A DNA stretch of 64,000 bases from Amycolatopsis sp. NBC_01488 (GTDB taxonomy: Bacteria; Actinomycetota; Actinomycetes; Mycobacteriales; Pseudonocardiaceae). The first letter of the stretch is position 1; every line of letters starts with the position of its first letter. Shown one piece after another: positions 22,607 through 30,845 of the stretch. The stretch is taken from positions 2,670,001-2,734,000 of the forward strand of contig NZ_CP109434.1 of assembly GCF_036227105.1 (NCBI RefSeq), written 5' to 3'. The translations under genes were made by a program, and so were the position numbers. The notes beneath the pieces are model-generated. The model was not told the DNA's origin, ran no database searches, and saw only the letters and a program-made list of their open reading frames with translations.

Positions 22607-22657
22607 ACAACGACCATCGCGCACAACGACCATCGCACAACGACCATCGCACAACGA
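22607..22657 (+). repeat. 14-bp tandem repeat, three and a half copies
   Basis: ACAACGACCATCGC at 22607-22620, 22623-22636 and 22637-22650, then ACAACGA at 22651-22657; two bases GC separate copies one and two. It lies in the 237-bp gap after the ABC operon. The gap is otherwise without a recognisable gene and has a weak hairpin (CGTCCG/CGGACG) at 22766-22781. Function unknown. Confidence 0.7.
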
Positions 22658-22801
22658 GATGCCCCACCCTCCGGACCCGGACGCCAATCAGCTCGCTCGG
22701 CCCCACCAGTGGTGCGGTGATGGATTCCGGCCCGTGGGCAGCCGCGAGCCCGGCCCGCCGCCGTCCGTCCGAAACCGGACGATCCGGCGGCTGGTGCCCG
22801 G

Positions 22802-22807
22802 TAGCCT
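22802..22807 (+). promoter_or_regulatory. Probable leaderless -10 of MOSC gene
   Basis: TAGCCT followed by six bases and the ATG at 22814, with no Shine-Dalgarno sequence. Confidence 0.4.
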
Positions 22808-22813
22808 GCGGAC

Positions 22814-23695
22814 ATGGCGAGGATCGCGCGGCTGACGTACTATCCGATCAAGGGCTGTGCCGGGACTTCGGTGCCGGCCGCCGAGGTCGGGCCCGCCGGG
22901 CTGGCGCACGACCGGGTCTTCCAGGTCGTCGCGCCGGACGGCGACTTTCGCAGCCAGCGCCGCTACCCGGTACTGGCCTCGGTCCGGCCGGAGGTCCGCG
23001 GTGACCGGCTCGCGCTGTCGGCGCCGGGTTTCGACGACTTGGAGCTCGACATCCGGCGCGACGGCCCGCGCCACCCCGGCTCGACGTTCTCCTGGCACGG
23101 CACCGGCATCCACCAGGGCGACGAAGCCGCGGAGTGGTTCTCGGAGCTGCTCAGCCTGCCGTCCGTCCTGATCGGCGTCGCGCCGGACCACGAGCGCGTC
23201 ACCAGTGGCGAGATTCCGGGAACCGCCGCCTTCGCCGACGGGCACGCGCTGCTCGTCGCCGGTGAGTCCTCTTTGGACGCGTTGAACGAGCGGATCGCGT
23301 CCCGAGGTGGCGAGCCGGTGCCGATGGATCGCTTCCGGCCCAACGTGATCATCTCGGGCTGGGCCGAGCCGCACACCGAGGACGAGGTCCGCGTGATGAC
23401 CGCGGGCACCGCGAAGTTCGGCTACGCCAAGCAGTGCGTGCGCTGCACGGTCCCGATGGTCGACCAGGAGACGGGCCGGAAGGCCGGCCCCGAGCCGATC
23501 CGCACGCTCGCGAGCTACCGCCGGCACCCGGACGGCGGTGTGATCTTCGGGATGAAGGCCGCGGTGGTGCGCCCGGGTCAGGTGGCGGTCGGCGACGAGG
23601 TGATCGTGCACTCCTGGGCCGGCCCCAGCCCGAGCACGGCGGCGGCGGAACCGCCGTTGACCGCGACCGCGAGCCGTCCGGCGGAGTCGGTGTAG
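22814..23695 (+). CDS. MOSC domain-containing protein
   Basis: 293 residues. The N-terminal MOSC_N beta-barrel (ARIARLTYYPIKGCAGTSVP, GLAHDRVFQVV) is followed by a MOSC domain with RFRPNVIISG and the Cys-containing CVRCTVPMVDQETG. The family (YcbX/mARC-like) carries molybdenum cofactor on the conserved cysteine and reduces N-hydroxylated compounds or handles sulfur; the specific activity here is unknown. The C-terminus (AAAEPPLTATASRPAESV) is low complexity and lies opposite the SAM hydrolase gene, so the convergent genes overlap by 118 bp. Confidence 0.85.
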   Translation: MARIARLTYYPIKGCAGTSVPAAEVGPAGLAHDRVFQVVAPDGDFRSQRRYPVLASVRPEVRGDRLALSAPGFDDLELDIRRDGPRHPGSTFSWHGTGIHQGDEAAEWFSELLSLPSVLIGVAPDHERVTSGEIPGTAAFADGHALLVAGESSLDALNERIASRGGEPVPMDRFRPNVIISGWAEPHTEDEVRVMTAGTAKFGYAKQCVRCTVPMVDQETGRKAGPEPIRTLASYRRHPDGGVIFGMKAAVVRPGQVAVGDEVIVHSWAGPSPSTAAAEPPLTATASRPAESV

Positions 23696-24399
23696 AGCAC
23701 GCTCGCACCGGCGGGCACGTCGGCGAACGTGCGCCCGATCTCAGTGGTCACCGCGATGCGCTCGCTGTGGACCGAGACCGCGCCGGACAACCCGGACAGC
23801 TCCAGGTCCGCCGGTGTCGCTGCGAGCTGGACGTTGCCGAAGTGGTCCACCGTCAGCACCTCCGACACCAGCTTCCCGGGGAACGCCGCCACGAACGGCT
23901 CCGGCAGCTCGACCAGGTCGTCCACCGGAGGGCCGAAGTCCGACGGCGCGACACCCAGCGCCAGGTGCGCCCCCGCGGGTGCGAAGACGTCCCGGCCGTG
24001 GAACGTCGCCGACGTCACCGGCAGCCGCAGCGACGGCTCCGCCAGCTCGTACGCCGCGAGGACCCCGCCGAGCGCGTGCGCGGCCGGCAGCAGGAGGCCG
24101 TTGTCCGGCCCCACCAGCAGCCCGCCCTCGGCGACGACGACCACCCCTAGCCGGGCGGTGCCGACACCCGGGTCGACGACGGCGACGTGCACCGCCTCCG
24201 GCAGGAACAGCACGGTCTGGGCCAGCGCCATGGCCCCGTGCCGGACGTCCTGGGGCGGCACCTCGTGCGTCACGTCGATCACCCGCACGGCGGGCGCCAG
24301 CCGCGCGATCACGCCGTGGCAGGCCGCCACGAAGCCGTCGCGCAGGCCGTAGTCGGTGGTCACCGAGATCCAGTCGTACGCCATGCCAGCATCATCCAT
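23578..24399 (-). CDS. SAM hydroxide adenosyltransferase (DUF62 family)
   Basis: About 270 residues; ATG 24399 is used, with ATG 24384 (MAYDWISVTTDYG) an equally good start. Motifs of the SAM hydrolase/halogenase family: WISVTTDYGLRDGFVAAC with the conserved Asp, DVTHEVPPQD, VAVVDPGVGTAR, VGPDNGLLLPAA, FHGRDVFAPAGAHLA, and DHFGNVQLAAT with the C-terminal beta domain. These enzymes convert S-adenosylmethionine and water to adenosine and methionine. It is divergent from purC across only 32 bp and overlaps the MOSC gene at its 3' end. Confidence 0.88.
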   Translation of the reverse strand: MDDAGMAYDWISVTTDYGLRDGFVAACHGVIARLAPAVRVIDVTHEVPPQDVRHGAMALAQTVLFLPEAVHVAVVDPGVGTARLGVVVVAEGGLLVGPDNGLLLPAAHALGGVLAAYELAEPSLRLPVTSATFHGRDVFAPAGAHLALGVAPSDFGPPVDDLVELPEPFVAAFPGKLVSEVLTVDHFGNVQLAATPADLELSGLSGAVSVHSERIAVTTEIGRTFADVPAGASVLYTDSAGRLAVAVNGGSAAAVLGLGPAQECTITSSPTAT

Positions 24400-24418
24400 G
24401 GTGGCGGAGGGTGCCCGT

Positions 24419-24424
24419 TAGGGT
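24419..24424 (+). promoter_or_regulatory. Probable leaderless -10 of purC
   Basis: TAGGGT with seven bases before GTG 24432. It lies in the 32-bp divergent gap to the SAM hydrolase gene. Confidence 0.4.
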
Positions 24425-24431
24425 TCAGCGC

Positions 24432-25436
24432 GTGACACCCCTCCCCACACGCCGGAGGCTCGCCGCCGGCAAGGTCCGTGACCTGTATGCCGTGGGCGAC
24501 GACCAGCTGCTGCTCGTCGCCTCCGACCGCATTTCCGCCTTCGAGCACGTGTTCCCCACCGCCGTCCCGGACAAGGGCCGGGTGCTCACCGCGATGAGCG
24601 TGTTCTGGTTCCGCGAGCTGGCCGACGTCCTCCCCAACCACCTGGTGGCCTGCGACGGCCCCCGCATCCCGGAGGCCTTCCGCGGCCGGGCCCTGCTGGT
24701 CGAACGGCTCACGATGCTGCCGGTGGAGGCCGTCGTCCGCGGTCACCTCGCCGGCCGCGGGTACGCGGAGTACCGCAAGTCGGGCTCGGTGTGCGGGATC
24801 GCGCTGCCGCCCGGCCTGGCCGAGTCGGCGCGGCTGCCCGAGCCGATCTTCACCCCGTCCACCAAGGCCCGTCCCGGGGAACCCGACGAGAACATCGACT
24901 TCGACACGTTCGCGGACATCCTCGGCCGCACGCTCGCCGAAAAGGTCCGCGAGGCATCCCTGGAGCTGTACCGCCGGGGCGCCGCCCGGGCGGCGGAGCA
25001 GGGTCTGCTGCTGGCCGATACGAAGTTCGAGTTCGGCACCCGGCCCAACGGCGAGCTCGTGCTCGCCGACGAGCTGCTGACCCCGGACTCGGCCCGCTAC
25101 TGGCTCGCCGACGGGCACCGGCCCGGGCGGCCGCGGCCGTCGTTCGACAAGCAGCACGTGCGCGATTGGCTGGTCGGCCCCGCCTCCGGCTGGGACTGCG
25201 TGTCCGCGTTGCCGCCGTTGCCGCCCGAGGTGGTGACCGCCACGCGCGACCGGTACCTCGAGGCATATCGCCGCGTCACCGGGCTTTCCCTGGCAGACTG
25301 GCCGCGTGATCCTGCTGATCTGCGGAAGCCTGCGGGCAGGCTCGGGCAACGCGGCGGTGCTGGGGACCGTCGCGACCCTCACCGCGAGCAAGACGTACAC
25401 CGGCCTCGGCGACCTGCCGCACTTCAACCCGGATGA
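24432..25436 (+). CDS. purC: SAICAR synthetase with C-terminal read-through extension
   Basis: 334 residues from GTG 24432. Typical PurC sequence: GKVRDLYAVGDDQLLLVASD with the ATP-binding loop, RISAFEHVFPTAVPDKGRV, EAVVRGHLAGRGYAEYRKSG, DENIDFDTF and DTKFEFGTRPNGELVLADE. It ligates aspartate to CAIR. The family part ends about residue 290 (YRRVTGLSLADWP). The frame then continues with about 43 Arg/Gly-rich residues until TGA 25434-25436, overlapping the next gene by 131 bp. Usual PurC proteins are near 290-300 residues, so the stop appears to have been lost or displaced. Confidence 0.92.
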   Translation: MTPLPTRRRLAAGKVRDLYAVGDDQLLLVASDRISAFEHVFPTAVPDKGRVLTAMSVFWFRELADVLPNHLVACDGPRIPEAFRGRALLVERLTMLPVEAVVRGHLAGRGYAEYRKSGSVCGIALPPGLAESARLPEPIFTPSTKARPGEPDENIDFDTFADILGRTLAEKVREASLELYRRGAARAAEQGLLLADTKFEFGTRPNGELVLADELLTPDSARYWLADGHRPGRPRPSFDKQHVRDWLVGPASGWDCVSALPPLPPEVVTATRDRYLEAYRRVTGLSLADWPRDPADLRKPAGRLGQRGGAGDRRDPHREQDVHRPRRPAALQPG

Positions 25437-25821
25437 CGACCGCGACCCGCTGCACCCGGCCGTCGCGTCGCTGCGGGCGTCGATCAAGGAGGCGGACGCG
25501 ATCCTGATCTGCACGCCGGAGTACGCGGGTGGCCTGCCGGGCTCGTTCAAGAACCTCCTGGACTGGACGGTCGGCGGTGGCGAGATCTACGGCAAGCCGG
25601 TGGCGTGGATCAACGCGTCCTCGGTGGCGGCGCCCACGGGTGGCCGAGACGCGCACGACTCGCTGCGCAAGGTGCTGACGTACGCGGGCGCGAAGATCGT
25701 CGACGAAGCGTGTGCGCGGATCCCGGTCTCCCGGGTGGACGTCGCCGACGGCCAGGTCGCCGACCCCGACCTGCGAGGGCGGATCGCGGTGGCGGTGCAG
25801 CGCCTGCGTGAGGGCGTCTGA
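25306..25821 (+). CDS. NADPH-dependent FMN reductase-like flavoprotein
   Basis: 171 residues from GTG 25306, inside the purC 3' extension. Flavodoxin-like: phosphate loop ICGSLRAGSGNAAV, then ADAILICTPEYAGGLPGSFK and NLLDWTVGGGEIYGKPVAWI, the standard NAD(P)H:FMN reductase pattern. It probably reduces FMN or quinones in the cytoplasm. The physiological partner is not evident. The overlapping arrangement implies co-transcription with purC. Confidence 0.85.
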   Translation: MILLICGSLRAGSGNAAVLGTVATLTASKTYTGLGDLPHFNPDDDRDPLHPAVASLRASIKEADAILICTPEYAGGLPGSFKNLLDWTVGGGEIYGKPVAWINASSVAAPTGGRDAHDSLRKVLTYAGAKIVDEACARIPVSRVDVADGQVADPDLRGRIAVAVQRLREGV

Positions 25822-25895
25822 CCCTTCCGGCAACGGTCGCTCGCCCGTTCTGCGCAGTTCACGGCGACGTCAGACGCGTGCGTCCCAATGGTGGC

Positions 25896-26597
25896 GTGGA
25901 CGCTCGCTTGCTGGTTTCGCTGTCGGGAATCACCCCGCGCACGCTGCACCGGTGCGCCGACCTCGCGGCCGAGCTCGACCGCCGCCGGGTGCCGCTGTCG
26001 GTGCTGTACGCCGCTCGCACCGGCGGAGGCCCGGTGACGGAGTGGGTGCGCACGCGCGCCCGGACCGGCGATTCCGTGCTGCTGCACGGGTACGACCACA
26101 CCGTCACGCCCACGCACCGCACGGTGTACCTGGGCAAGAAGGCGGAGTTCGCGACGCTGCCGGCCCACGAGGCACGGCTCCGGCTGATCGCGGCGAAGGC
26201 CGCGCTGGACAACGCCGGCCTGACGGTCGACGGCTTCGCGCCGCCGCGCTGGATCGCTTCCCAGGGCACGCTGCAGGCGCTGGCGGAGCACGGGTTCCGC
26301 CTGTGCGCGGACCTCGGCGCGGTCCGCGACCTCGTCACGGGCGAGGTCCGCCGGGCGCGCGTCCAGGAGTTCACGAGCCAGTCGCACCGCACGGAAACGG
26401 TGCGCTGCTTCACACTGGTACTGGCGGCGGCCCGCGCGGCCCGCCGGGGCGGGCTGGTCCGGCTGGGGGTGGACGCCACGGACCTCACCCGCCCCGGCCT
26501 CCGCCAGGCCCTCCTCGACGCCGTCGACGTGGCGCTGGAGAACCGCGCGTACGGCGCCACCTACGGCTCGCTGCGGGCCGAGGCTTATTCCGGCTAG
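25896..26597 (+). CDS. DUF2334-type polysaccharide-deacetylase-like protein
   Basis: 233 residues from GTG 25896 (GTG 25878 also possible). Pattern of DUF2334 within the polysaccharide deacetylase superfamily: LLVSLSGITPRTLHRCADLA, RRVPLSVLYAAR, DSVLLHGYDHTVTP with the metal-binding His/Asp set, GFAPPRWIASQGTLQALAEH and FRLCADL. There is no signal peptide, so it appears cytoplasmic. Substrate unknown. The gene is 74 bp after the FMN reductase gene. The 139-bp gap that follows (26598-26736) holds no gene that I can see. Confidence 0.78.
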   Translation: MDARLLVSLSGITPRTLHRCADLAAELDRRRVPLSVLYAARTGGGPVTEWVRTRARTGDSVLLHGYDHTVTPTHRTVYLGKKAEFATLPAHEARLRLIAAKAALDNAGLTVDGFAPPRWIASQGTLQALAEHGFRLCADLGAVRDLVTGEVRRARVQEFTSQSHRTETVRCFTLVLAAARAARRGGLVRLGVDATDLTRPGLRQALLDAVDVALENRAYGATYGSLRAEAYSG

Positions 26598-26736
26598 CCC
26601 GGTGATCAACCGGAGCTATCTCATCAGCCACGACGGCCGGACAAGCCGCACTGCCACGGCCTGAACGACGCGCTGGACACAGCTTCACTCTGGAGTTGTC
26701 AAACATCGTCCCTCAAGGGGATTGAGCCCGTGCCGA

Positions 26737-27342
26737 TCAGTGCGCCGGGTTCGGATCGAGGAGCACGTCGAGTCGTCCGAAGGCCACGTCGACCGCCGGG
26801 GCGAGTGCCGGGGCGTCGGCACCGGCCAGCCTGCTGCCCGCCTGGTAACAGGCCACGGCGATCTGCGCCGCCAGCACCGCGACCTCCCGGGGCGTACCGC
26901 GCTCCAGCAGGATCGCTTCGCCCAGCTCCGCGAACCGTTGCAGCTTCCGCGCGCTGCGGTCCTTGAGCTCCGGGTTCTGCTCCAGCAGGCGCTGGTGCAT
27001 TTCGTAGTGCGCGGCATCCGCCGTCGCCTCCGCGCACACCTCCAGCACCAGGGCGCGGACCTGCTCCAGTGCTGCCGGAAGGTTCTGGGGCGCCTCGCCC
27101 GGCAACGCCCGCTGCCGCTCCGCCAGGTGATCCAGCAGCTGCTGCTCGTCTGAGAACACCACCTCCTGCTTGTCGCCGAAATACCGGAAGAACGTCGTAC
27201 GCCCCACCTCCGCGCGCTCGGCGATGTCCGTGACCGTGACCTCGGTGAAGCCACGCTCCGCGAACAACTCGAAGGCGGCCTCCACGATCTGCTCGCGAGC
27301 TTGTTTCTGCTTCCGTTCCCGCAGCGAGGGGCGTTGTCCCAT
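26737..27342 (-). CDS. TetR-family regulator
   Basis: 201 residues. N-terminal helix-turn-helix: REQIVEAAFELFAERGFTEV then TVTDIAERAEVGRTTFFRYF, residues about 15-60. The C-terminal part is helical and divergent. TACTGT lies six bases before the ATG (27349-27354), so the transcript is likely leaderless. It is divergent from an SDR gene, with inverted and direct repeats in the 89-bp gap that are likely operators. Autoregulation and control of the SDR are inferred. Confidence 0.88.
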   Translation of the reverse strand: MGQRPSLRERKQKQAREQIVEAAFELFAERGFTEVTVTDIAERAEVGRTTFFRYFGDKQEVVFSDEQQLLDHLAERQRALPGEAPQNLPAALEQVRALVLEVCAEATADAAHYEMHQRLLEQNPELKDRSARKLQRFAELGEAILLERGTPREVAVLAAQIAVACYQAGSRLAGADAPALAPAVDVAFGRLDVLLDPNPAH

Positions 27343-27348
27343 GGCTAC

Positions 27349-27354
27349 ACAGTA
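27349..27354 (-). promoter_or_regulatory. Leaderless -10 of TetR gene
   Basis: TACTGT on the minus strand with six bases before ATG 27342. It partly overlaps the left arm (27352-27359) of an inverted repeat, consistent with autorepression. Confidence 0.4.
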
Positions 27355-27419
27355 GCGGAACCGGTATCGAGTCCGCTACGGTACTGAGTACCAGATCGAA
27401 TCGAGTACCTGATCGGATG
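27352..27419. promoter_or_regulatory. Repeat-rich operator region between TetR and SDR genes
   Basis: Three nested signals: GTAGCGGA (27352-27359) and its complement TCCGCTAC (27372-27379); the perfect palindrome GGTACTGAGTACC (27380-27392); and a 17-bp direct repeat starting GAGTACC at 27386 and 27403, 14 of 17 matching. Likely TetR binding sites plus the SDR promoter. Confidence 0.5.
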
Positions 27420-27431
27420 AAGGGCGACACC

Positions 27432-28385
27432 ATGACCGAACCGACGAAGACCTTGCTCATGACCGGGGCGAGCCGAGGTCTCGGCCGCGCCGCGGCGGAA
27501 CGGCTGCTGCGGGACCGGCCGGACCAGCTGCTGCTCGTCGTCGTGCGGGAAGAAGAGGCGGGGTACCGGCTCGCGCGGGAACTGGCCGCGCACACGGGGA
27601 ACGCGAACGTCCGGGCGGTGTCGGGCGACCTCGGTTCCCTGGCGGAGGTGCGGGCGGCCGCGGAAGCCGTGCGGAAGATGCTCGACGAGGGGGAGATCCC
27701 GCCGCTGGCGGGGTTACTGGCCAATGCGGGCGCGCAGATGGCGTCGGCTACCAAGGCGACGGCGGACGGCTTCGAAGCGACGTTCGGGATCAACGTCCTG
27801 GCGAACTACTTGCTGCTCCGGATGCTCGCCGACCGGTTCGAGCCGGGCGCGCGCGTGGTGGTCACCGGCAGCGAGTCGCACTTCGGCGACGTCCGGCACA
27901 ACCTCGGCCTCGTTCCGGCGCCCCGGTGGACCGATCCGCGAAGCCTGGCCAGGCCGGGCAGCGGCCCCGAAGCCGAAACAGTGACCGCGGGACGCCGGGC
28001 CTACTCGACGAGCAAGCTCGGCGTGCAGTACCTGGTGCACGCGTTTGCGAGGCGGCTTCCCGAGGTCGACGTCTACGCCTACACCCCAGGGCTGGTCCCT
28101 GGCACCGGACTCGCCCGCGACGCGAGCGCGATCCAGCGCTTCGGCTTCCAACGCCTGCTTCCGCTGTTGTGGGCGACGCCGATCGCGTCGAGCCCGCAGA
28201 CCGCGGGAGTGAAGCTGGCCGCGGCCATGACGGCACCCCGGCCGGCCGAGTCCGGGGCGTACCTCGACCGCGGCCGGGTCGTGCCGTCTTCGGATGAGTC
28301 GTACGACGAGGAGCGGGAGGAGGAGCTGTGGCGGGTAGCGGCAGCGTTGTGCGGTGTGCCGGTCGGTCCGTCGCCGGTGTCGTGA
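27432..28385 (+). CDS. SDR-family oxidoreductase (retinol-dehydrogenase/light-dependent-reductase type)
   Basis: 317 residues from ATG 27432 with AAGGG 7 bp upstream (ATG 27417 is possible). Cofactor motif MTGASRGLGRAAAERLL, Arg after beta-2 (VVVREEEAGYR) suggesting NADPH, NAGAQM, and a catalytic set GSESHFGDV ... RAYSTSKLGVQYL. The insertion between Ser and Tyr is long, as in retinol dehydrogenase-like SDRs. Substrate unknown. Divergent from and probably controlled by the TetR gene; such pairs often respond to a toxic or signalling compound. Confidence 0.82.
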   Translation: MTEPTKTLLMTGASRGLGRAAAERLLRDRPDQLLLVVVREEEAGYRLARELAAHTGNANVRAVSGDLGSLAEVRAAAEAVRKMLDEGEIPPLAGLLANAGAQMASATKATADGFEATFGINVLANYLLLRMLADRFEPGARVVVTGSESHFGDVRHNLGLVPAPRWTDPRSLARPGSGPEAETVTAGRRAYSTSKLGVQYLVHAFARRLPEVDVYAYTPGLVPGTGLARDASAIQRFGFQRLLPLLWATPIASSPQTAGVKLAAAMTAPRPAESGAYLDRGRVVPSSDESYDEEREEELWRVAAALCGVPVGPSPVS

Positions 28386-28402
28386 CCGGCACGCCCGGCG
28401 GC

Positions 28403-29038
28403 CTAGAACTTCGCGGGCTCGGCCCGGTCGAGCACCTTGACCTCGGTGCCTTCCGGCGCGAGGTTGCCGAACAGGCCGTAGTGCAAGGCCGGGTTCGCCA
28501 GCACGGCTTCGTGGATCGGCACGGCGACCCGCGGCGCCACGGCCCGCAGGTAGTCGACCGCTTCGCCGGCCTTTAGCCAGGGCGCGCCCGTCGGCAGGCC
28601 GAGCACGTCGATCTTCTGCTCCGGCACGAAGAACGAGTCGCCGGGGTGGAAGAACGCGCCGTCGTCGAAGACGTAGCCGATGTTCGGGATCACCGGGAGG
28701 TCCGCGTGGATGACGGCGTGCTCCCCGCCGACGGCCTTGATCGAGGTGTCCCCGACGGCGAACGCGTCACCCACATTGGCGACGTCGAACGGCAGGCCCA
28801 GCTTTTCGATCTCGGGAGCCGAGCCGGGATCGACGATCAGCTTGGCGTCCGGGTTGCCTTCGAGGACCTTCGGCAGCCGGTCGACGTCCAGGTGGTCGAA
28901 GTGCTGGTGCGTCACCAGTACGGCGGACAGTTCCCGCTCGCCCTCGAACCCGGTGGAGAACGCGCCGGGGTCGATCAGGATCCGCTCGGAGCCGGTCTCC
29001 AGCAACAGGCAGGCGTGTCCGAAATGGACGATACGCAT
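28403..29038 (-). CDS. MBL-fold metallo-hydrolase (UlaG/YycJ-like)
   Basis: 211 residues with GAAGGAGAA before the ATG. Metallo-beta-lactamase fold: RIVHFGHACLLLETGSERIL, LIDPGAFSTGF, the metal motif VLVTHQHFDHLDVDRL, HPGDSFFVPEQ and PIHEAVLANPALH. The second His of the usual HxHxDH is preceded by Gln, as expected. No signal peptide. Substrate unknown; members include lactonases and RNA or phosphodiester hydrolases. Convergent with the SDR gene and 33 bp downstream of the phosphatase gene. Confidence 0.82.
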   Translation of the reverse strand: MRIVHFGHACLLLETGSERILIDPGAFSTGFEGERELSAVLVTHQHFDHLDVDRLPKVLEGNPDAKLIVDPGSAPEIEKLGLPFDVANVGDAFAVGDTSIKAVGGEHAVIHADLPVIPNIGYVFDDGAFFHPGDSFFVPEQKIDVLGLPTGAPWLKAGEAVDYLRAVAPRVAVPIHEAVLANPALHYGLFGNLAPEGTEVKVLDRAEPAKF

Positions 29039-29071
29039 CGATGTTCTCCTTCGCAGGTGGTCGATTCCAGC

Positions 29072-29842
29072 CTAGTCCCGGTTCGTCAGCCGGTGCCGGA
29101 TGTCGTCGAGGTGCTCGCGGCCGACCCCCGCCCCGAGGAGATACTGCTCGACGTCGAATCCGTCGAGCGTGGCCCGGATGGCCGCCGCGGTCGTCGTGCC
29201 TCGCTCCGCGAGGAGAGCGGCGATGACCGGGCCTTGGTCTTCGGTGTCCAGTTCGGCGAACAGCGGTTTCACGGCCTCGGTGGACAGGTCGTAGTCCGCG
29301 GCGATGGCGTCCGGAGCGGCGCCCGCCAGCGCAAGCAGCAGGAGCGCGACCAGACCGGTCCGGTCCCGCCCGGCGCCGCAGTGGAACAGGACGCCACCCG
29401 GGGCGGACCTGGCGATCGCTTCGATGACGGCGGCGCAACGCTCGGCTTTGCGCTCGAGGAAGAGGCGGTAGTAGAGCGGGGTGCCGTTCAGCCGCTCGCG
29501 GTTGACGTGCCGCCAGAACTCGATGTCGCCGATGTCGTCGAGGGGAACTTCGACGCGGTCGATGCCGGTCGGCGTGGTCACCCGGGCCGCGACGGCGAAC
29601 CGCGCCGAGCCCGCCAGCGCCGTCGGAGCATCCCTCGTCGGCCGGATCTCGTCGGCGTTGCGCAGGTCGATGACCGTCCGGACGCCCGACTCCCGCGCTT
29701 GGGCCCAGCCCGCGTCGGTGACGAACCGGAGGTCCGCAGCTCGGAGGTAGGCACCGTGACGAGTCGTACGTCCCGCTCCGGTCGGCAGGCCGCCGAGATC
29801 CCTGGTGTTGTGGAAGCCTTCCCACGCCACTGCTCTGTCCAT
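29072..29842 (-). CDS. Tyrosine-protein phosphatase (Y_phosphatase3 type)
   Basis: 256 residues. The CX5R active site is [18 protein letters not shown] near residue 150. Upstream are the family hallmarks [15 protein letters not shown] and [13 protein letters not shown]. These low-specificity phosphatases, like mycobacterial PtpB, act on phosphotyrosine or phosphoinositides. No signal peptide. It ends 33 bp before the metallo-hydrolase start, and its own start is 3 bp after the stop of the ArsR-type gene, suggesting one transcript. Confidence 0.85.
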   Translation of the reverse strand: MDRAVAWEGFHNTRDLGGLPTGAGRTTRHGAYLRAADLRFVTDAGWAQARESGVRTVIDLRNADEIRPTRDAPTALAGSARFAVAARVTTPTGIDRVEVPLDDIGDIEFWRHVNRERLNGTPLYYRLFLERKAERCAAVIEAIARSAPGGVLFHCGAGRDRTGLVALLLLALAGAAPDAIAADYDLSTEAVKPLFAELDTEDQGPVIAALLAERGTTTAAAIRATLDGFDVEQYLLGAGVGREHLDDIRHRLTNRD

Positions 29843-29845
29843 GAG

Positions 29846-30784
29846 TCAGAGTTTGCCGGTGAGCAACGCGTCGCCCAGCTCGGTCCGCCGGTACAGCACC
29901 CGGTGCCCACGACGTTCCGACGCCAGCAACCCCGCCCCGCGCAACGCCGTGAGGTGCGCGGAAACCGTCGCCGGCGCCAAGTCGTGGCGGCGGGCCAGTT
30001 CCGTCGTCGCCGCGGGACGGTCGAGGGTGGCCAGCAGCAGTGCCCGCGTGCGGCCGAGGACCTCGACCAGGGGTTCCGGCGGTGCCGTGGCGGACGTCCA
30101 CAGCGAACCCACGCCCCGGGCCGGGTAGAGCAGCGAGACCTGCCACGGCGGCACCGTCACCACGCCGACGTCCGGCCACGCGAACACCGCCGGGATCAGC
30201 AGCAACCCGCGCGAATCGATCTCCAGCCGCTCACGCGCGTGGACGTCGACGAGGACCGACGTGTCCGACAGGCGCACGTGTGGGTGCAGCCCGGCCAGCA
30301 TCGACGCGATCCCGCCCGAACCCAGCTGCCGCGTCCGGAACGCGATGTCCGCCGCCAGCAGCTCACGCAGGCGAGGCCACTCCGGCGCCAGCAACGCGGT
30401 CCACACCGTCTCGAGCTGGTCGGCCAGCAGGTCGCGCGCGGCCGCCGGGTCGGCCGGCAGCAGCGACAGGTCGGCGTCGACCATCCCCAGTTCCAACGCC
30501 ACCTGCGAAGGTGGTGTCGCCCGCACCGCCCGCAGCTGGGCCGAAGCCGTCGTCTCCGGGCCGTCGGGTGGTGGGCTCAGGAACTCGGTGATGTAGTGGC
30601 GCGCGCCCAGGACCGCCGCCAGCTCGGGCACGTCGAGCGCGGGCGCGCCGGACGTCCACGGCAAGGTGGCCGGGTGCCCGCGGACGCCGAGCAGCGTCCG
30701 GACGGCGCCCAGCACCTCCTCCAGCGGCGAGATCGCGAACCGGACGCGCTGCGCGCCGGCCGCAGTCAGGACCAGCTCGATCAT
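29846..30784 (-). CDS. ArsR-like helix-turn-helix regulator (DUF5937 type)
   Basis: 312 residues from ATG 30784 (MIELVLTAAGAQRVRFAISP), the natural family start. The N-terminal 230 residues are the effector-like part seen in large actinobacterial ArsR proteins; the winged helix is at the C-terminus (PAATTELARRHDLAPATVSA, HLTALRGAGLLASERRGHRV, LYRRTELGDALL). Divergent from an MFS exporter gene across 61 bp, so it likely represses that transporter and itself. Ligand unknown. Confidence 0.82.
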   Translation of the reverse strand: MIELVLTAAGAQRVRFAISPLEEVLGAVRTLLGVRGHPATLPWTSGAPALDVPELAAVLGARHYITEFLSPPPDGPETTASAQLRAVRATPPSQVALELGMVDADLSLLPADPAAARDLLADQLETVWTALLAPEWPRLRELLAADIAFRTRQLGSGGIASMLAGLHPHVRLSDTSVLVDVHARERLEIDSRGLLLIPAVFAWPDVGVVTVPPWQVSLLYPARGVGSLWTSATAPPEPLVEVLGRTRALLLATLDRPAATTELARRHDLAPATVSAHLTALRGAGLLASERRGHRVLYRRTELGDALLTGKL

Positions 30785-30845
30785 CGGAGATTCGCCCGCA
30801 CCCGAATCAGTGTGCCTCAAGCAAGCCCCGAACGAGCGTGTGAGC

